Source: JBMNGW01 sp050950025
Lineage (GTDB): Bacteria > Spirochaetota > Spirochaetia > Sphaerochaetales > Sphaerochaetaceae
Reading direction: 5' to 3'
Length of the DNA stretch: 64,000 nt
Assembly: GCA_050950025.1 (NCBI GenBank)
Contig: JBMNGW010000004.1
Coordinates: 1 to 64,000, forward strand
In this document: piece by piece, positions 31,962 through 41,411 of the stretch
Layout of the letters: each line of letters opens with the position of its first letter
How positions within the stretch are numbered: position 1 is the stretch's first letter
The notes under the pieces: generated by a model
What the model saw: only the letters and a program-made list of their open reading frames with translations
Told to the model about the DNA's origin: nothing
Databases searched by the model: none
Program-made: the position numbers and the translations under genes

Positions 31962-34475
31962 ATGAAAAAAAGCATGCGTAAAGATATCATCATCGTTGTT
32001 GTAGCACTATTGTTGGCAGCTGCCTCCTTAAGTTTAATCGGGAAATTGAAAATAGACAGTTCCACCGATGCTTTTATGCCTAAGAAGGATAAAGTCGTTC
32101 TCATCAATGAAGAAATTGAACGGCAATTTGGATCGCTGGATGCCATTATCGTTGGCATGTTAAACCCTGAAGGAAGTGTTCTTGAGCCACAGGCTTTAGC
32201 CATATTAGACAATCTAAGCCACTCAATTAGTACCCTTCCCTTTGTTCATAAGGTAATAAGTCTGACAAATACCGATCACATGCAATCGGGTCCAGACGGG
32301 TTTGAAGTTGTGCCTCTGTTTACGGGAACATCCCCTAGCGCTATAGCCTTACTCAAAGAACGCCTTAGTTCATGGAGTGAAGTCTATGATGGCGATTTAA
32401 TCAGTGCAGACAGGCACATGGCAGCTTTAGTCGTTCAACCTGAAGCAGGCACTTCACAAACTAATCTTGATGAGCTAACTGATGAAATCAGCTCTTTAGT
32501 TGCTCAATTGCCTCCCAATGGCTTACAGTTTTCCCTCGTAGGACTGCCGCTGGTAAAGCAACAAATTAACCGTTCGCTTCTTGGCGATGTGGCAATCCTA
32601 GCCCCTATTGTCGGCTTTTTACTTCTGCTAGTGCTTCTGTTTTCTTTTAGACGGCTTGGCGGAGTTATTATCCCTTTGATTGGCTTGCTTATCAGCGCCT
32701 CTATCACTTTGGGAATCATGGCTCTATTCAACATTACGGTGACAATGGCAACGCTGTTAGTTCCGGTGTTGCTCCTTATTGTCGGCAGCGCTTATGCCAT
32801 TCATGTTATGAGCCACTTTTACGAAGAGTTAATCTTTTGGGGCGATCATATCGATGTTGAAAAGACTCATTCTATTTTAGCGATGGTGGTCAAACGCAAC
32901 CGAATGCCCATCATTATGGCAGGAGCCACCACCGCAGCGGGATTTATAGCTCAGTTCACCTCTCCTTTGGGACCATTTCGGACTTTTGGGTTGCTTAGTG
33001 CCATCGGAGTCGTTCTTTCTCAACTCAGTTCGTTATACCTACTGCCGGCATTGTTACGCTTAACGTATCGCAGCGGCATCGATACCGGCAAACTAAAAAC
33101 GCAACGGGAAATAAAGAGAACGTCCAAATCTCAACCGGTGTTCGATTTTTTTGAAAGAGTGGCAACTAAACGAGGTAAGCTGCTGGGAGCACTTTCCATC
33201 ATCTTGGTAGTGGTTACGATTGTGTGTATCCCTTTCATCAAAACAGGTACCGACATGCTCAAGTTTTTCCATCGCTCAACGCCTTTGGTTAAAAACACTG
33301 AGACGTTCAACCATCATATGTCAGGAAGCCGTATCCTCACAATCATGATTGACTCCAAAGAAGATTCGGGAGTCTTAGATCCCTCCTTTTTGCAAACCGT
33401 GGAATCTTTTGCCGCCGATATCACAGCCATACAGGGCGTGGGCAAAGTGCAGTCAATCATCCCCTATTTGAAGCGGATGAATTTTATTATGAACCAAGAT
33501 AACGAACCGTATCGCCAGCATGTGGAACAGGCTCCCGATTTTGACTTCTTTGGGGATGATTTTGGCGTTTTCTCCCAACAGACATCAGAGATTATTGCAA
33601 CAAGTCAAATTCATGACTGGGATCCACAGACGTATTTGGAAATTCCATTTGAGCCCGAAAAATATGCTTTGCAAACTACTGCCGATTTAAAAAGCCTCAT
33701 GTCCCAATACTTACTTCTTTATGCCGGTAATCTGGGGTTGTTAATTAATGATGACATTGAGCCCAGTGCCACCCTTATTACCATCCAAATGCACGAAAAT
33801 GGCGACGCTTTCTTAAGAAAAGTCAGCAACACTATTACACAATTTTGGGATTCCCATTTACCCAGTGGTTGGTCATACGCTGTTGGCGGTGGTGAAGCGG
33901 TAACATTGGCTCTCTCTGATTTAGTCACAAAATCGCAAATCTACTCACTTGTGGGGGCCTTGCTTATTGTGTGGCTACTGGTAAGTTTCATCTTCCGTTC
34001 TTTTAAAGCCGGCTTGCTGGGCTTGATTCCTGTTGTCTTTGCCTTAATGGGAATTTTCATTGCCATGGTGGCCTTTAATATCGGCTTGGATGTGATTACC
34101 AGCTTGTTGGCTGCTTTGGCCATCGGCATCGGAGTTGATTACGCCATCCACTTTATCGCCGCATGCCAAAGAATTGGCTTAAAGACAATTCAAAGCACAG
34201 GGCTAAGTGCCATTATGCGGACGACTGGACGAGCTATTATTATCAACGCCGCTAGTGTTACCATCGGCTTTGCAGGTTTAATTTTTAGCCGCTTTATTCC
34301 CATTAGACAAATGGGCATTCTCTTTTGCGTATCGATGGTATTTGCCGCTCTATCGAGTTTAACTGTCTTGCCAATGGTTATTTTACGCTTAAAACCCACC
34401 TTTTTATCTGCGCCAACTGAACCTCCCGCTGCAGAGGAAAACAATAATTCACTACAAAGGAGTATTCTTCCATGA
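31962..34475 (+). CDS. MMPL/RND-superfamily exporter
   Basis: An 837-residue inner-membrane transporter with two repeats of a large periplasmic loop and a block of about six membrane segments (after ~residue 205 and after ~residue 660). Typical RND features are SSTDAFMPKKDKV near the start and ALAIGIGVDYAIHFIAAC in the second block. MMPL/HpnN-type relatives move lipids or other hydrophobic molecules to the outer membrane. It is the first gene of an operon with a LolA-like protein and an outer-membrane protein, supporting envelope lipid transport. The ATG at 31962 has TGGAG upstream. Confidence 0.9.
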   Translation: MKKSMRKDIIIVVVALLLAAASLSLIGKLKIDSSTDAFMPKKDKVVLINEEIERQFGSLDAIIVGMLNPEGSVLEPQALAILDNLSHSISTLPFVHKVISLTNTDHMQSGPDGFEVVPLFTGTSPSAIALLKERLSSWSEVYDGDLISADRHMAALVVQPEAGTSQTNLDELTDEISSLVAQLPPNGLQFSLVGLPLVKQQINRSLLGDVAILAPIVGFLLLLVLLFSFRRLGGVIIPLIGLLISASITLGIMALFNITVTMATLLVPVLLLIVGSAYAIHVMSHFYEELIFWGDHIDVEKTHSILAMVVKRNRMPIIMAGATTAAGFIAQFTSPLGPFRTFGLLSAIGVVLSQLSSLYLLPALLRLTYRSGIDTGKLKTQREIKRTSKSQPVFDFFERVATKRGKLLGALSIILVVVTIVCIPFIKTGTDMLKFFHRSTPLVKNTETFNHHMSGSRILTIMIDSKEDSGVLDPSFLQTVESFAADITAIQGVGKVQSIIPYLKRMNFIMNQDNEPYRQHVEQAPDFDFFGDDFGVFSQQTSEIIATSQIHDWDPQTYLEIPFEPEKYALQTTADLKSLMSQYLLLYAGNLGLLINDDIEPSATLITIQMHENGDAFLRKVSNTITQFWDSHLPSGWSYAVGGGEAVTLALSDLVTKSQIYSLVGALLIVWLLVSFIFRSFKAGLLGLIPVVFALMGIFIAMVAFNIGLDVITSLLAALAIGIGVDYAIHFIAACQRIGLKTIQSTGLSAIMRTTGRAIIINAASVTIGFAGLIFSRFIPIRQMGILFCVSMVFAALSSLTVLPMVILRLKPTFLSAPTEPPAAEENNNSLQRSILP

Positions 34476-35260
34476 AATACAAAACACTAAAAATAATTGT
34501 CATAACGCTGCTGTTAACAATTATTCCCACCTTACTTTTTGCCCAACAGACAGCTGAGGCCATCATGCAAAAAGTAATGGATGAACAATCATCCGATACT
34601 GCTGCTATGGATATCAATCTCTTACTCATTGAAGCTAATGGTGAAGTACGAGAAAGAAGAATCCAAACTCTTGCTTTAACCGAAAAGAATTTGACGAGTA
34701 CTATCACTGTCTTTCTTTCACCGGCGAGTGTTAAAAACACCCGCTTTTTGACCAAAGAGAGAGCGGACGGCGGTGATGATCAGTGGATTTTCCTCCCCGC
34801 TTTGGGCCGAGTGAAAAGAATTGCCGCCACCGAAGGGGGTGGATCGTTTATGGGAAGTGATTTCACCTATGCTGATATGGCCTCAACCACTTACGACACT
34901 TCCGAAGCAAAACACACTCTAATTGGAGAAGAGAGTGTGAATGGGCGCAGTTCGTATAAAATCAGCTCTATTCCCTATGACTCTTCCAACTATGTAAAGA
35001 CTGTCATTTGGGTCGACAAAGAACATTATTTACCCTTAAAAGTTGAGTTTTACGAAAAAGACCCCAACACCATTACCAAGACGCTTGTTGCCGATGAGAT
35101 AGCCAATATTGGGGGTAGATGGATTACTAAAACAGTCACGATGACAACCTTAGCAACCAAACACAGCACCAAAGTCGACATCCTGCAAGCCAGGTACAAC
35201 ATCCCTATCCCCAGCGGTTATTTTTCCACTGCATTTCTTGAAACCGGGAGAATCCTATGA
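34472..35260 (+). CDS. Outer membrane lipoprotein-sorting (LolA-like) protein
   Basis: A 262-residue exported protein (signal peptide up to LLFAQ). The body matches the family named outer membrane lipoprotein-sorting protein: DINLLLIEANGEVRERRI, TRFLTKERADGGDDQWIFLP, LGRVKRI, GSDFTYADMAS and KIEFYEKD-like strands, a LolA-like half-barrel that binds lipid. Start and stop overlap both neighbours by four bases (ATGA at 34472 and 35257). It probably shuttles a hydrophobic substrate between the MMPL exporter and the outer membrane. Confidence 0.88.
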   Translation: MKYKTLKIIVITLLLTIIPTLLFAQQTAEAIMQKVMDEQSSDTAAMDINLLLIEANGEVRERRIQTLALTEKNLTSTITVFLSPASVKNTRFLTKERADGGDDQWIFLPALGRVKRIAATEGGGSFMGSDFTYADMASTTYDTSEAKHTLIGEESVNGRSSYKISSIPYDSSNYVKTVIWVDKEHYLPLKVEFYEKDPNTITKTLVADEIANIGGRWITKTVTMTTLATKHSTKVDILQARYNIPIPSGYFSTAFLETGRIL

Positions 35261-36666
35261 AAAAAAGAATCTTCACCACACTTTTGTTACTTACTTTGAT
35301 TTTACCGCTGTTTGCCTTTGACGGATTTACCGACATTTTCGGATCGCAACAGATTGAAGAACCAACTCTCAGTACTCCCAAAAAAGGGATGGATATTGGT
35401 GGAACTGTCTCTTTTAACATCGAAGGGATACAAGCTGGTTCCGCCATCCAAACTGCCGTCCAAGGAGGGCTGACCCTCGATTTACGTTGGACCGGCTCCA
35501 TAGTCGATGCCAAAACCAGCTTGGAACTGCTTCCCAGACCCGATGATGATGACACCCTTCACTGGCTCGATATTTTTACCCACCTTTCAATCATTACTTA
35601 TTTTGAAGGGGGAAGGGTTGAAGCAGGACTGTTAAAAAAAGAGTGGGGATCTGCAGACGGAGTCCATGTGGTAGACGTCTTAAACTCTCCCGATTATCGT
35701 AACGGCATCGTTGACGACCCCCTAAAAATGAAAATTTCTGAACCCATGATCATGACCACAGCCAGCTATAACAACTACACCATAGACATCGTCTACAAAC
35801 CCATGCTTATTCCTATGGTGGCTGCAAGCAAAGAGACAGATAGATGGTTGATGCCATTTCCAGCTTTACCCGTGGCTGACTTCCCAGGCTTTAAACCTGA
35901 AACTACCAAAGTAACAATTATCCCTCCAACTATTCTTGATCTTGCCACCCTCTCCCACAGCCAATTTGGCTCACGAGTGAAAGGGACGATTGGAGCTGCC
36001 GATATCGGTCTTATCTATTGGAATGGGTATTATCCATCTCCTGGAGTAGGTGAGATTGAAACTATTTTTGTGGACCCTACTGTAGATCCTGACAATTTAG
36101 AATTGAAAGAAATTAACGCTAAGCTTACCTACACCCGAGCCCAACTATTTGGTGGTGAAGCTACGGTGGTTTCGGGGCCTTTGACACTGATGGTGGAAGG
36201 GGGGTTTTGGTTAAGCCAGGATAACGATGGGAGTGATCCGTTTGTTTATAATAACAAGCTTGTCTATTTGGCGGGGTTGGGTTGGATGATTCCTAAAACC
36301 AGTGCCTATGCCAATCTTACCTACAGTGGGCAATACATTATGGATTTTGATAAAAATGCGGTCTTTGATGTTGATACATTGCAGGCTTCGATCTCTTCTG
36401 ATGGTAAGCCCTATATGAACACATTGACTGCTGCTTTAGAGCTTCCTTTTGCCAAGGAGAAGGTAAAACTAAGAGTGGCAGGTACGTATCAATTGGAGAC
36501 CAAAGGCTATGCTATCTTACCCTCCTTAAGCTGGAACATTCAGGATGATTTGGTTGTGAAAGCTGCCGGTCGGTTCTTCGGTTCTGCCTCTGGAGGAAGC
36601 CAGAGTCTCTTTAAGAATTGGGAGAACAACGATTCTCTGACGGTAGGAATCAGTTATATTTTTTAG
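35257..36666 (+). CDS. Outer-membrane beta-barrel protein of the MMPL operon
   Basis: A 469-residue protein with signal peptide (cleavage after LPLFAF or near), many amphipathic strands and a C-terminal strand ending in a phenylalanine (SLTVGISYIF), the usual outer-membrane barrel signal. It resembles barrel proteins found beside MMPL/LolA pairs (DUF1302-type), but the family is not certain. It is translationally coupled to the LolA-like gene. Confidence 0.75.
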   Translation: MKKRIFTTLLLLTLILPLFAFDGFTDIFGSQQIEEPTLSTPKKGMDIGGTVSFNIEGIQAGSAIQTAVQGGLTLDLRWTGSIVDAKTSLELLPRPDDDDTLHWLDIFTHLSIITYFEGGRVEAGLLKKEWGSADGVHVVDVLNSPDYRNGIVDDPLKMKISEPMIMTTASYNNYTIDIVYKPMLIPMVAASKETDRWLMPFPALPVADFPGFKPETTKVTIIPPTILDLATLSHSQFGSRVKGTIGAADIGLIYWNGYYPSPGVGEIETIFVDPTVDPDNLELKEINAKLTYTRAQLFGGEATVVSGPLTLMVEGGFWLSQDNDGSDPFVYNNKLVYLAGLGWMIPKTSAYANLTYSGQYIMDFDKNAVFDVDTLQASISSDGKPYMNTLTAALELPFAKEKVKLRVAGTYQLETKGYAILPSLSWNIQDDLVVKAAGRFFGSASGGSQSLFKNWENNDSLTVGISYIF

Positions 36667-36675
36667 AGGAGAGCA

Positions 36676-37185
36676 ATGAAGAAAGTACTTGTACTGCTGA
36701 CGGCATTTGTTTTTTTCTCTTTTAAAGCTCATGCCTCTACTGAGGTGGTAGGCCTTTGGAAATCAGTTGATGCCAGAAAAGGGTTTACCACTTCTGTGAT
36801 GGTCGTTTATGAGTATCAACAGCGGCTCTATGGCCGAGTGATTATCAGCTATGATGAAAAGACCGGAGCCCTTGTCGACAGTTGGCAAGAGCCTTCTTTG
36901 AGAATAGAGCGACTTGCTCACAAGCCCTTGGTTGTACAGCACGATTTATTTTGGGGGCTTTCTTTAGATAATCAAAAGTGGGTCGGTGGAACCATCATCG
37001 ACCCACGTAGTGGCAGAACGTATGGTTGTGACGTATGGATTGAAGACAACTTGCTTGTTATCAGAGGGAAGTTGGGTCCTTTTGGCATGCGTCAGATATT
37101 CTATCCGCTACAGCCTTACGAATTGCCGGTTGAAATAGGGGCCCCTGTCTTCCAGAACATCATTCCCTCTTCCCCCGTGCGCTAA
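36676..37185 (+). CDS. DUF2147-like secreted protein
   Basis: A 169-residue protein with a signal peptide (VLLTAFVFFSFKAHA) and the DUF2147 pattern: VVGLWKSVDARKG, LYGRVIISYDEKTG, GGTIIDPRSGRTYGCDVWI, LVIRGKLGPFGMRQIF. Function unknown; periplasmic location inferred. It starts 10 bases after the barrel gene with AGAGGAGAG before the ATG. Confidence 0.82.
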   Translation: MKKVLVLLTAFVFFSFKAHASTEVVGLWKSVDARKGFTTSVMVVYEYQQRLYGRVIISYDEKTGALVDSWQEPSLRIERLAHKPLVVQHDLFWGLSLDNQKWVGGTIIDPRSGRTYGCDVWIEDNLLVIRGKLGPFGMRQIFYPLQPYELPVEIGAPVFQNIIPSSPVR

Positions 37186-37219
37186 ATTCTTGCTCATAGG
37201 AAATTATAACGCATTGTGT

Positions 37220-37225
37220 TACACT
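37220..37225 (+). promoter_or_regulatory. Extended -10 for the membrane LuxR gene
   Basis: TG-T-TACACT (37217-37225) lies 26 bases before the GTG at 37252, with GGGAGGA in between. No convincing -35 is visible. The gene may therefore be transcribed separately from the MMPL operon. Confidence 0.35.
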
Positions 37226-37251
37226 GATGCCACTTTGAGGGAGGACGCTTA

Positions 37252-38190
37252 GTGTTCATCTTAGGCGATATTCTAATGTTTGCCACAACAGCTCTTGTGT
37301 TATCGATAACCTGCCTATGCATCTTGTTGCATGTGCGTTCCAGAGACTCCTATACCCTTGAATTTCTTGTTGTCCTCATCCCATTATGCTTGCAAATGTG
37401 TTCGGTAACCTTCATTAGCTACCTTCATCAAGTGTTGCCTGCCTCCAAGTTGGTAGGACCTGCTTACAACATGTTTTGCTTATGGATTACCCTTTTTTCT
37501 ATTCTGCTGACTTCCGTGTTGCTTTATGTAATGAGCCGCTATTTAATCAGCCTTTTACCTATTAATGAGTGGCAAAGAAAACTGGGAACCAGAGTCTCTT
37601 TGCTCATTTTCGCTGTTTTTCTTATTCTCAGCCTCTTTTTCATTATCGGTAAAAGCGGTGGTAACTGGGTCATTGCCATGAACCTGACTTTTAGCTATCA
37701 CTTCTTTTCTGGCAGCATGATTATGGTAGCCCATGGCATCACCAGTCTCCTTTTCCGAAAAAAGGCTTCAGGACATGAACAAGAAGTTCTGCTAGTTGGT
37801 ATGAGTGCTACGTTTTTACCGCTTATTATTACCTTTCCTCTTGATTTGATTTTCTTTAAACACCACTCATTCAAACTGGCTTACCTTTCGTTTGCCATCT
37901 ATGTTGTGTTTATTTATCTGTTTATCAGCCGCCGATATTTCCAAGATTATGAAACCCCTTGCGTAGAAAGGGAGATTCCTCAGCAACAGTTAGCCGAAAA
38001 AGGAATTTCAGCTCGTGAAGAGGAGATTATCAAACTATTGGTACAAGGTAAAACAAATAGGGAAATAGCCGAACAATTATTTATCAGCATCAATACCGTA
38101 AAAACACATGTCAAAAACATCTACAGTAAACTTGATGTCTCCAACAGAGTTCAACTCTTCTCTTTTCTTCGGGGAACTACCAAGAACTAA
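37252..38190 (+). CDS. Membrane-embedded LuxR-type transcription regulator
   Basis: A 312-residue protein with about seven hydrophobic segments over residues 1-230, then a LuxR-type HTH (~245-305): ISAREEEIIKLLVQGKTNRE and IAEQLFISINTVKTHVKNIY. Membrane-anchored LuxR proteins of this layout occur in several anaerobes; the signal is unknown. It starts at GTG with GGGAGGA upstream. It lies after the MMPL operon and is the obvious candidate regulator. The last four bases overlap sbcC on the other strand. Confidence 0.85.
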   Translation: MFILGDILMFATTALVLSITCLCILLHVRSRDSYTLEFLVVLIPLCLQMCSVTFISYLHQVLPASKLVGPAYNMFCLWITLFSILLTSVLLYVMSRYLISLLPINEWQRKLGTRVSLLIFAVFLILSLFFIIGKSGGNWVIAMNLTFSYHFFSGSMIMVAHGITSLLFRKKASGHEQEVLLVGMSATFLPLIITFPLDLIFFKHHSFKLAYLSFAIYVVFIYLFISRRYFQDYETPCVEREIPQQQLAEKGISAREEEIIKLLVQGKTNREIAEQLFISINTVKTHVKNIYSKLDVSNRVQLFSFLRGTTKN

Positions 38191-41100
38191 CCCTTATCAT
38201 CAATACCAGGCCCCCGTAAAATGCTTTTACCCCCACTGCTGGGGATTACGGCAATTTGAGTTGGAATCCGCTCTGCCAAAGCTCCCACATGGCTAATTAC
38301 TCCCACAAGCTTCCCTTTGCTACGCAGCGATGATAAAGCGGCTAAGGCAGTTTCAAGAGTCTGCTCATCAAGAGTGCCAAACCCTTCATCCAAAAACAAC
38401 GAGTCGACTTGCATTTTCTGAGAAGCAATAGTCGAAAGTCCCAAAGCCAAAGCAAGGCTCACAAGAAAGCTCTCTCCCCCCGAAAGATTCCGCGCAGAAC
38501 GGACTTCTTTGCCTTGATACCTGTCTATAACAGAAAACTCCAACGGTTCTTGGGGATTGGCAGTCAATACATAGCGATCCGAAAGTGCTCGCAGCTGCTC
38601 ATTGGCATGGGCAATAAGGAGCTCAAACGTTAAAGTTTGGGCAAAATTACGATATTTCTTACCGTCAAAAGAACCAATGAGTCGATTAAGCAGCTCCCAA
38701 GATTCCACCCGCTTTTGCTGCAAAGCAATCTGCTCTTTAAGCTGCTTCAGCTGCTCCTTTTTTTGGGTAGCTTCTGCCAACTCCCTGTCCAAAGATCCAA
38801 TGTTTTGGTGCAACTCGATGAGATTTCGGTCACAGAGCTCAACTTCTTTGGCCACCTTTTTATCTGTCCAACCGTGGGCAAGAGTGCTGAGTATCAAAGA
38901 CAGCTGCTTTTGCAGTTGTTTTTTTGCAAGCTCATTGGCTTCTAAGGAACGTTCATAACGCTCAACCTCTTGCCCAAGGTGTGTCAAAGAAGGCTCATCT
39001 AGGAGCTTCTCTTCAAACTCTTCTACGGTGGCAAACCCCAGTTCTTGCAATTGTTTATCAAATTCTTGATCTGCAATTAAAGAGCTTTGAGTAAGTTCAG
39101 AGAGCTTTTGTTGAGCAAATTCCCAGTTTTGCTCAGCTCGTTGAGCTTGAGAGTCAGCTTTAGACAAATGCTCAAGTGCCTGCTCACACTGCTGTTTAAC
39201 CTCTTCAACACTTTTGCTAATCCTCAGTTCTTGCTCATCGGGATCTTTATTGCCAAAAAGAGCTTTGCGCTCTTTTTTTTGTTTGTTCACATCCCGGACA
39301 AACATGCGGCGTTCAAGCCGTTTTTGATCAAGCTCTTTTTGGGCTTCTTGCACCCTCTGTCTCAATTGCTTTTGTTCCATTACCAGCAGATTCAGCTGAT
39401 AGGTGGCTTGTTGAGCTTCTCCTTTTTCCTGTTCCCAGCGTTTGACCATCGTTTCGGCTTCATTAAGAAATTCTGCTGCCGACTCTGATACAATCTGGGG
39501 AGCTAAGAGCTCCATTTGAGTTTTTTGGTCCTCTTGCTGTTTTTCAGCTAGCAAGAGCTCCTTTTGATTTGCCTCAAGATCAGTGTTTAAACCAACCAAA
39601 TTTTGCTGTAAAGAGGCATCGTGTGTTTCTAAGCTTGTCAACAAACCAGTGAGCCGGTTAAGGGTGGTTTGTTGCTCCTGTTGTTCTTCTTTGAGAGTGT
39701 TCACAGTCTGTAGCAGTGTTTCAATCTTATCTAAGCGAATAGCGGTATCTGTGGGAGCAGTGGGCAAAGAGGTGACATATGGGTGACTTAGCGCTCCGCA
39801 CAGCGGACACGGGGAACCATCAACAAGGTTCTGTCGATGTTCATCTAATCCTGCAATAGCAGTTTGAAGAAGCTGCACCTCTAGCAGATGTTTTTTTTCG
39901 GCCTCCCATTCGCGCAGCAGCTTGTTTTCAAGTAAGCTTTGAATCTTAGTCTCTATCGTTGTGACTTTTTGGCGATGCTCTTCCAAAGTGGCTTTTAGCT
40001 CTTTAAGCTTTTGCTCACTTTCTGCCAATTCTGTAAGCAGGGCTTCTTTTTTCTTTTCTTGGGTTGCAGCATATTGGTTGCACCGCAAAATAGTGGAGGC
40101 GGCTTCTGTTACCTTTTGGGCCACTACCCTCAGTTTTGGTAACTCTTTTTGGAGCTGTTCAATCCACTTATTTTGCTCTAACCATAATGCGGTGTTTTGA
40201 GATTGCAGAGTGTGCTGCTCTATCTCTTTTTCCTTAGCAGAAAGGGCGAGGGTATTTTGGGTTCGTTTGGTAGACAGCAGTACCACCAAGGCCCGTTGTT
40301 TGTCAGCTTCTTGATCTTTGGCAGCAATTTTTTGATCAAGCAGTCGTACGGTAGTAAGAAGAGGACGAAGCTGTTTTTCTTCTGTTAGAATTGCTTTTTG
40401 CCGCTCTTCCGCCACTTTTTTATTCTTTTCTTTTTCGCTTAGTTCTTCTTTTGCCTGGCGGGCAGTGATCTTAAGCTCTTTTTCTAAAGCATTGCTTTTA
40501 GTAAGTTCCTCTTTACTTTTGACCATAGTGTGATAAGCAGGAGCTACTTTTAGGGCTTTTTGGGCCCACTGAAATTGTTCTTTTTTAATTTGGTGGGATT
40601 GTTGGGCACCAAGGAGCTGTTGTTGCTGCTCTTCAACTAAAGCCAGCTCCTCTTTTTTCTGTTTCAACTCGCCAAATTGTATTTGAAGACGACTAAAACT
40701 GCGTTGGCGTTTTTGATTAATTTCAACCCAGTGCAAAAGAAGTTTTTTACGCTTGTGGATATGGGTTGTACTAGTAGGAAGCAGAATCTCTTCTCTATTT
40801 TTCAGCTCTTTGTAGGCAGAAGTGTGCTCAGCTGTTATACGATGGACATGTTGGGAGATTTGCGAGTAGATTTCAGTGCCGGTAATTTGCTCTAAAATTG
40901 GGGAGCGATCGGAGGCACTGGAAGCTAAGAAAGCGGCAAAATCACCTTGGGCCAATAGCATGGAGCGGATGAAGCGGTTGTAGTTCATCCCACTGTACTT
41001 CTCAACAGCAGCTGCTACTTCTCTTTTTTTGGTATAAAGAACTTTTGGCTGGTCTAAGTCGGCAAATTCATGTTGTGAGTCGCCTAAATTCCCTTCGGCT

Positions 41101-41411
41101 TTCCCATAGGCTCTTCTTTGTGACCAATGGCAACGGAAGTTCCCTTTTGCAGAAGAGCAGACAACTTCGGCAAAACAATCACCTTTTCCCCGGCTCATTA
41201 TTTCATTGGACTGGGCATTAACCGCTTCAAGGCGGGGAGTACGTCCATACAAAGAAAGGCAAATGGCATCCAAAATCGTCGTTTTACCCGATCCGGTGGG
41301 CCCGGTAATGGCAAACAGTCCATCCTGTTCATATTCACGACTAGTGAAGTCAATGAACCATTGTCCGTAGAGGCTATTAAGGTTGGCAAAGCGCAATGTG
41401 AGGATTTTCAT
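38187..41411 (-). CDS. sbcC: Exonuclease subunit SbcC
   Basis: A 1074-residue SMC-like ATPase of the SbcCD nuclease, which opens hairpins and trims DNA ends. Walker A is GPTGSGKTTILDAICLSL (~36-53). Long coiled coils flank a zinc hook (CPLC, near residue 535). The C-terminus has the signature LSGGESFLVSLALALGL and Walker B SLFLDEGFGTLDE. Start overlaps the sbcD stop by four bases. Confidence 0.95.
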   Translation of the reverse strand: MKILTLRFANLNSLYGQWFIDFTSREYEQDGLFAITGPTGSGKTTILDAICLSLYGRTPRLEAVNAQSNEIMSRGKGDCFAEVVCSSAKGNFRCHWSQRRAYGKAEGNLGDSQHEFADLDQPKVLYTKKREVAAAVEKYSGMNYNRFIRSMLLAQGDFAAFLASSASDRSPILEQITGTEIYSQISQHVHRITAEHTSAYKELKNREEILLPTSTTHIHKRKKLLLHWVEINQKRQRSFSRLQIQFGELKQKKEELALVEEQQQQLLGAQQSHQIKKEQFQWAQKALKVAPAYHTMVKSKEELTKSNALEKELKITARQAKEELSEKEKNKKVAEERQKAILTEEKQLRPLLTTVRLLDQKIAAKDQEADKQRALVVLLSTKRTQNTLALSAKEKEIEQHTLQSQNTALWLEQNKWIEQLQKELPKLRVVAQKVTEAASTILRCNQYAATQEKKKEALLTELAESEQKLKELKATLEEHRQKVTTIETKIQSLLENKLLREWEAEKKHLLEVQLLQTAIAGLDEHRQNLVDGSPCPLCGALSHPYVTSLPTAPTDTAIRLDKIETLLQTVNTLKEEQQEQQTTLNRLTGLLTSLETHDASLQQNLVGLNTDLEANQKELLLAEKQQEDQKTQMELLAPQIVSESAAEFLNEAETMVKRWEQEKGEAQQATYQLNLLVMEQKQLRQRVQEAQKELDQKRLERRMFVRDVNKQKKERKALFGNKDPDEQELRISKSVEEVKQQCEQALEHLSKADSQAQRAEQNWEFAQQKLSELTQSSLIADQEFDKQLQELGFATVEEFEEKLLDEPSLTHLGQEVERYERSLEANELAKKQLQKQLSLILSTLAHGWTDKKVAKEVELCDRNLIELHQNIGSLDRELAEATQKKEQLKQLKEQIALQQKRVESWELLNRLIGSFDGKKYRNFAQTLTFELLIAHANEQLRALSDRYVLTANPQEPLEFSVIDRYQGKEVRSARNLSGGESFLVSLALALGLSTIASQKMQVDSLFLDEGFGTLDEQTLETALAALSSLRSKGKLVGVISHVGALAERIPTQIAVIPSSGGKSILRGPGIDDKG

